Source: Diadophis punctatus similis
Taxonomy: Eukaryota > Chordata > Lepidosauria > Squamata > Dipsadidae
Length of the DNA: 64,000 bases
Direction of reading: 5' to 3'
Assembly: GCA_023053685.1 (NCBI GenBank)
Contig: JALIGW010000005.1
Span: 51,387,742 to 51,451,741 of the forward strand
The translations under genes and the position numbers were made by a program. Below are positions 59,199 through 64,000 of this stretch, piece after piece (the stretch's first letter is position 1; each line of letters starts with the position of its first letter). Under the pieces are notes generated by a model that did not search any database, was not told the DNA's origin, and saw only the letters and a list, made by a program, of their open reading frames with translations.

Positions 59199-59733
59199 TT
59201 CATTCATTCATTCATTCATTCATTCATTCATTCATTCATTCATTCATTTATCATTCTTATAGGCCACCCAACTCCCGTGGGACTCTGGAAAAAGTGCAAA
59301 GAAGAGCAATTTAGATGATTAAAGGCCTGGAGACAAAAACATATGAAGAACAGTTGCAGGAATTGGGTATGGCTAGTCTAGAGAAAAGAAGGACTAGGGG
59401 GTGACATGATAGCAGTATTCCAGTATTTGAGGGGTTGCCATAAAGAAGGGGGGTCAACTAGCACCAGAAGGCAAGACAAGAAACAATGGATGGAAACTAA
59501 TCTAAGAGAGAAGCAACCTAGAACTAAGGAGAAATTTCCTAACAATGAGAACAATTAACCAATGAAACATCTTGCCTTCAGAAGTTGTGGGTGCTCCATC
59601 ACTAGAGGCTTTTAAGAAGAGACTGGACAGCCACTTGTCTGAAATGACATAGATTCTCCTCCTTGTGCAGTGGATTAGAATAGAAGACCTGCAAGGTGTC
59701 TCCCAACTCTGTTGTTCTATTCTGCTAAATCTA
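58946..59733 (+). mobile_element. CR1 LINE 3' part with microsatellite-bearing insert
   Basis: Sense-strand CR1: CATGAGCCAGTAGTG, GGTCACCATATTACAAAAAA, then GTGCAAAGAAGAGC, GAACAGTTGCAGGAATTGGG, GGAGAAATTTCCTAAC, GTTGTGGGTGCTCCATCAC, ending CCCAACTCTGTTGTTCTATTC. These match the 3' part of amniote CR1, including the last ORF2 codons and 3' UTR. An insert at 59125-59280 splits it. The 5' end joins the gag fragment directly. Confidence 0.88.
59125..59280 (-). mobile_element. Very short retroposon tail with (TTTA)n-(TTCA)n
   Basis: The insert lies between two GACT copies (59121-59124 and 59281-59284). It consists of about 125 bp of TTTA and ATTC units followed by TATAGGCCACCCAACTCCCG. On the minus strand this reads as a GGGTGGCCTATAA-type retroposon 3' end followed by its (AAAT)n-type tail. 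It seems to be an extreme 5' truncation with a short target duplication. Confidence 0.6.
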
Positions 59734-61000
59734 ATACCAGATTTGACAATGTTCTTACCAGGTTTGGTCCCTTCCACATTTCCCAAATAACCAATATCTC
59801 ATGCTGCTGTGCACTGTGTGTTTCTTCCCCCTCCCCCAAACAGTAACAATAGTCATTTTCCCAATACTGCCCTGCAGCATTTTCATAGCCTAGCCATCCC
59901 TGAAGTAGTATAATACTCTCCCCATTACTTTTATTATGATACGTTGATGGTTGAATGGCTCTAAAAGGTGATATATGAATCTAGTGGAGAAATGAGCAAT
60001 ACTGTGTGACCCAGATTGTTCCTTACATTAATAAGTGAACATTAAAAGGACAGCCATTCCCGATCGATCAGAGCTATAATCCTGATATATTTAGAGACTA
60101 TCAGATTACAGTAGGCTGTTATAGTGTAATGAAGATACATTCAGTAAACACAAATGTTTATAGAAAATATATTCTTCAAAAAGAGAACTTTAAAATGTGT
60201 TTTTGTGCAAAATCTATCTCTTTCTACAATCATACATTTAAAAGTACATTGGAAATAATATCCTTTCTTTTATAGTGGTTTATTATTAGTGAGAAAATAT
60301 TGCTAAAAACGCCACCACTAATAGAGAATGTGGCTCAGTTTCCAGTTATTAGGCTTTATCATTATTTTATTGCCAGCCAACATTTTGTTTTATAAAAATA
60401 GAAGTTTATAAAGCAATTTATTAAACTGTGAAATTGGAAGCACAAATTAGAACTTTCCTGGAATTTTTTTTAAAAAATAAACTCCTCAGTAATCTGTGTT
60501 TTCCTTTAGAGTGTCCCCAACTGAAAAGGATTATCTCACTAAGAGTACATCACTACATAATAAATGTTCTTCATTTCCAGTCCTTGCAACTGGCAGTCAA
60601 AACAAATGTATGTTCCAGTACTAGCATGAGGGGCCTCTTTGCAAAGATTATTTCATGGTCCATTGGACCCTAAAGAATATTATTTTTAAAGGCACATCAC
60701 CCAAAGAATAAAGCAGTGTCAGACTTGTCATAGTCATGTATAACCAAACATTTTAGAGCCATAGACTGTGCTTTCATTATTCAAAGTCTCTTTATTTTTC
60801 CTGGAAATATAATTTATTGTGTCATCACATATAAGCTATTAAAGTCAGAAACAAGAAAAGCAAAAATCGTAATCTGATAGTTTTCATATTTCTTACTGGT
60901 ATGTAAAAATATTTAAAACCCATTTCTTGGTTTTGTACATTGCCAGGTTGTGGAACTCTAGATGGTTTACACAATTAAAATATAATAATAGTTGAAAAAA
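59734..61000. other. No recognised feature
   Basis: AT-rich spacer with no supported feature. Confidence 0.4.
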
Positions 61001-61058
61001 TAGTCAAAATGAGCAAAAATATTGTGCAATAGTCAAAATGAGCAAAAATATTGTGCAA
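61001..61058. repeat. Exact 29-bp tandem duplication
   Basis: TAGTCAAAATGAGCAAAAAT followed by ATTGTGCAA occurs twice with no mismatch (61001-61029 and 61030-61058), so the duplication is recent. Confidence 0.97.
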
Positions 61059-61089
61059 TGCAAACTGATAAAGTCTTGGTTCATAATAC

Positions 61090-61290
61090 ACTAGATATAA
61101 CGTGATTAGAAAGAAAACTGCATGGATAATTGATGTGGCAATACCAGGAGATACCGTAGTAGAATAGAATAGAATGCAAAGAATTGGATACTTCACAAAC
61201 TATCTGAAAATTGGAATTGAAAGATTAAGGCATAAACCACTGTAGTAATCTCAGTGGTTATCGGTACACCTTGTCCTCACCATAAGTTTC
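61090..61290 (+). mobile_element. LINE fragment with restriction-like endonuclease motif
   Basis: At about 61112-61155 one frame reads KTAWIIDVAIPGDT. The L/I-I-D-V/I-A-x-P-x-D pattern is the endonuclease region at the carboxyl end of R2/R4-type LINEs. A further block, GTGGTTATCGGTACACCTTG, near 61253, could continue it (V-V-I-G-T-L). Between them the sequence is frameshifted and carries AGAAT repeats at 61160-61176. Confidence 0.5.
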
Positions 61291-62312
61291 CTCCAGGATT
61301 TCCTACAGCTGTAACTCAATCACCTTTTCATCAATATTAACTAAAAAGGAAGGAAGATGAATGAAATTTGGTCCAGTAACGGTTTCTTTAAGAGTAGGTG
61401 TATCACCACCTACTTTAAGGTAGGCAGAATAGCCCTCACTCTCAAGAATAAATTTATTAACATCTGGATCCAATCACATGTCACTGCTCAAGAGCCCTTC
61501 ACCAACCACCTCAATGGTAAACTCAACAAGACTTGCCTAGTGGCAGTTTAACCCTACGGTGTAGAATATATTCTTTTTCAATGTCCCTGGTAATAGATTG
61601 TCATAGAATATTATTGCCACACTGTCTCCCTGACTTTAGTAATGCAGTTCAATCTCAAGGGTTAATCTTGAAGAGGGAAATGTTCTCTTCTCTGCACCAA
61701 GTTTAATGATACATGTTACGTCTGCTTGCTACTCCATGCAGCGCAATTCTATTACAGAGTGATCTGACATTTAACAGTACCTGAGGCTGAGATATCCAGC
61801 AAATCAAAGCCTGGGATCCATGAAAAAAGGTAACTGGTCTACAGGAAAAGTTGATTACAAGCTGTAGAGATATTTTTCTCCAATCCCAACATTGATACAT
61901 GCCATTGCTAGACAATATGAAAAAGCCGTTCCTACCCTTGTATACTTCAATAACCACACTCTGCCCAGATTTACCAAACTTCAAGCTATATTACCAATCA
62001 CTTTCCCTGCCTACATGTTATCAGTTACGTTTGTGTAACTTAATCATTTCATGCTGTTCTGCCAACTAAGAAAATTAAATATATGTTGTTGTAACTGAAT
62101 TCAACAGCACATATTTCCTTATCAGGAAGCTTCAATGCACCTGACCTTCCTAGAACAAAGGTCTTCATGCTAACTCCATAATGAATGCAAGCTCCCCACT
62201 TATCTATCATCTACCAAGCGGGGAGCTCCCAATATTAATTACCACAATTCTAAAGAAAGAAGTAGTTAGAAATGCCAAATAACAGAGTATGCTATTGGCC
62301 AGCTCACTAAGA
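61291..62312. other. No recognised feature
   Basis: Somewhat GC-richer than the neighbours, with short open frames on both strands. It may include old repeat sequence, but I cannot name any. Confidence 0.35.
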
Positions 62313-62320
62313 GTCTATTA

Positions 62321-62525
62321 CAGTAGTCCTCAACCTTTCCAGGTCCTTAGACCAGCAGTGGCAGTGGCAGCAGTGGGCGGGGAGAGGGAATGGCTTTGTG
62401 CCTGTGCCTGCCACTTCCACAAATAGAGGTTTGCATGTTTGCATGCTTGCCTGCTACTTGTGTGTCCTGTTTCCCAAGGGCGGCGGACCACTACTGGGCC
62501 ACAGACCAGGGGTTGGGAACCCCTG
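62321..62525. mobile_element. hAT MITE, family 5
   Basis: Starts CAGTAGTCCTCAACCTTTCC and ends GGTTGGGAACCCCTG, with the 8-bp duplication GTCTATTA at 62313-62320 and 62526-62533. The ends resemble the widespread CAGTGGTCCCCAACC type of hAT elements. The 205-bp interior has no coding capacity. Confidence 0.93.
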
Positions 62526-62533
62526 GTCTATTA

Positions 62534-63239
62534 CATGTATATACTGACCACCTATACTACCAAACCAGATTGACATCTGAAAAAGGCAAACCACAGTAGC
62601 TGTCTTAAGGTTTGGCAATGGCTGGAATGAGGTTACGGCTGGACATGTCTGAGGTAGGTGAGAATCCATCTTAAGCTTTATCAAAATGGCATTTCCTTTC
62701 TTGAAATAAATAGGCTTTGTTTTCTCTTGGAAAATATAACAGAACTCTGAAATCTAATGATTTCTCTTTGTTTTGTACTTAAAGAAAGTGGCAAAGTACT
62801 TTTGTACTTTGTTAAAGTGGCTTTACAAATGTTATTTGTAAACTGTTCTATTCATTGTAACTTCACACCAAATGTCTCTAATAGTATGTTTCAGTGATCT
62901 GTGATCTAAATTTTGCAATGCCGCCTCACAGGAGAACATAAAATTGAAATCTCTATGATCTTTTTAAATATTGGAATTAATTGTAATTCAAATATTGCAC
63001 TTCATGGGGCAACTATTTCATTCTTTTCTAAAAATGATTAACAGCATTGATTTGTAGTATTATTTAAATGCCTTTTTAAAAAGATGCTGTTCTAACTAAC
63101 ACAAAAATGCTGTGGATCGTAGTTGCATAAGTAAAGGGTTTTCCACAGCAATGTAACAAAATCTCTTTATAGTAGAAGGTCCATATGTGATGCACTGTGA
63201 TTCATATTTCATTCTTTGCTGCCCTCTTCCCTTTTCCTG
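62534..63239. other. No recognised feature
   Basis: AT-rich spacer. Confidence 0.4.
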
Positions 63240-63620
63240 TAGATACTCATGGCAAGAATCTCATTCTGGCAGGAGCAGGTGCATAGCTTTGGGGTTCTTC
63301 CGGATTTGTCTCTATCTAAGTGGCATCAAAGGCACAGAATAAATTAGCCAGCTGTGCCTAGTTTGGCAGTTGTAACCCTTCCTGAACCAGGGACCACTTA
63401 GGCACAGTAGTCAATCCTCTAATACTCTCTTGTTTGAATTACTGCAATGTGCTTTATGTGACTCTGCAATTGGAAACAATTTAGAAGCTCCAGCAAGTGT
63501 TGTTTCAAGAAACCATTATTCCATTTTTTTAAAAAAGTTCACTTGCTGCCTAATGTCTAAGGTCACCATTCAATCTTCAAAGTTATAGTAGTGAGTTTTA
63601 AGGGTTTTGCAATTTAAAAC
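63240..63620 (+). mobile_element. L2-like LINE ORF2 relic
   Basis: TTGAATTACTGCAATGTGCT (D/N-Y-C-N-V-L) followed by TGACTCTGCAATTGGAAACA (L-x-L-E-T-I) and TTAGAAGCTCCAGCAAGTG (K-L-Q) is a typical stretch of L2/CR1-type reverse transcriptases. Stops interrupt it on both sides. Confidence 0.55.
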
Positions 63621-63960
63621 CTTTAAAACTCATTAAGAAAACATAGAATACTATGGTAGTAATACTAAGCAGATTATACGAAGTGTGAGGAAGTGTTGCT
63701 TCCATAATGTTTCTACTCAAAGCTTAAGCTTATAGTGGGGCAGAGGTATCTCAACATCCCAGGCTTGGGATATTATTATTTTAGTGCCAGTTACATTTGT
63801 GGCTATTTATTTTTTCATTAAGGATCTGTTCTTTTTTACTTTAAAAAATGGATAATCAGTATAACACCATAATGAGTGGTTTTTATTTTGAATGAACAAA
63901 TAAAATAATGATTGCAAAATTATAAAAATGCAGAAGTGTTATCATAAAGCAGCAATGAAA
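63621..63960. other. No recognised feature
   Basis: AT-rich sequence up to the mariner-like terminus. Confidence 0.4.
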
Positions 63961-63962
63961 TA

Positions 63963-64000
63963 CGAGGGTGAGTCAAAAAGTAATGGCATTTTCTTTATTT
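63963..64000. mobile_element. Start of a mariner-like element, cut by the window end
   Basis: After a TA dinucleotide (63961-63962) comes CGAGGGTGAGTCAAAAAGTA, a typical mariner-type terminal inverted repeat. Only 38 bp lie in this window, so length, orientation and coding capacity cannot be judged. Confidence 0.7.

Overview
The window is non-coding DNA from a squamate reptile, most probably a snake. The evidence is two kinds of tRNA-derived SINE (three Sauria-type copies and one tRNA head with a CR1 tail), CR1 3' ends in both orientations, L1 fragments, L2-like LINE relics, many hAT and TA-target MITEs, one Ty3/gypsy fragment, and very long AAAG, GGAA, GA and AT microsatellites in AT-rich background. 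The species assignment is inference. I found no exon, splice-consistent coding block or functional RNA gene of the host. Nearly every long open frame lies inside a transposable element or a microsatellite.

Layout. 1-10 kb: a hAT MITE with perfect target duplication, a Penelope-like foldback, a TA-flanked MITE, a probable solo LTR, a LINE tail and an L1 with an inverted 5' half. 10-20 kb: a LINE-tail candidate, an old interspersed repeat, a 1.07-kb hAT element whose interior is a large palindrome, and a 5S-rRNA-like relic. 20-30 kb: hAT MITEs, two adjacent foldbacks, a CR1 tail broken by a hAT MITE, and a solo LTR split by another hAT MITE. 30-42 kb: L2-like relics, a TA-flanked element that swallowed a microsatellite, two related TA-flanked MITEs, a 1.6-kb L1-derived element with its 5' end and target duplications preserved, SINEs, and a palindrome with a hAT inserted in its loop. 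42-64 kb: more SINEs and LINE relics, a TA MITE with a 147-bp tandem array, an L1 inserted at the edge of a foldback, a gypsy LTR plus gag start running into CR1, and the start of a mariner-like element at the right edge.

The most useful signals are structural. Eleven hAT-type MITEs are called; ten have 8-bp target duplications that fall into two target-preference classes. Four foldbacks look like Penelope-type terminal repeats, and one keeps recognisable pieces of a hammerhead-ribozyme core. Several insertions can be ordered in time by nesting. Microsatellites repeatedly sit at retrotransposon tails or inside MITEs, which suggests that transposition seeded them. Searches that would settle the open points are named in each finding; none could be run here.
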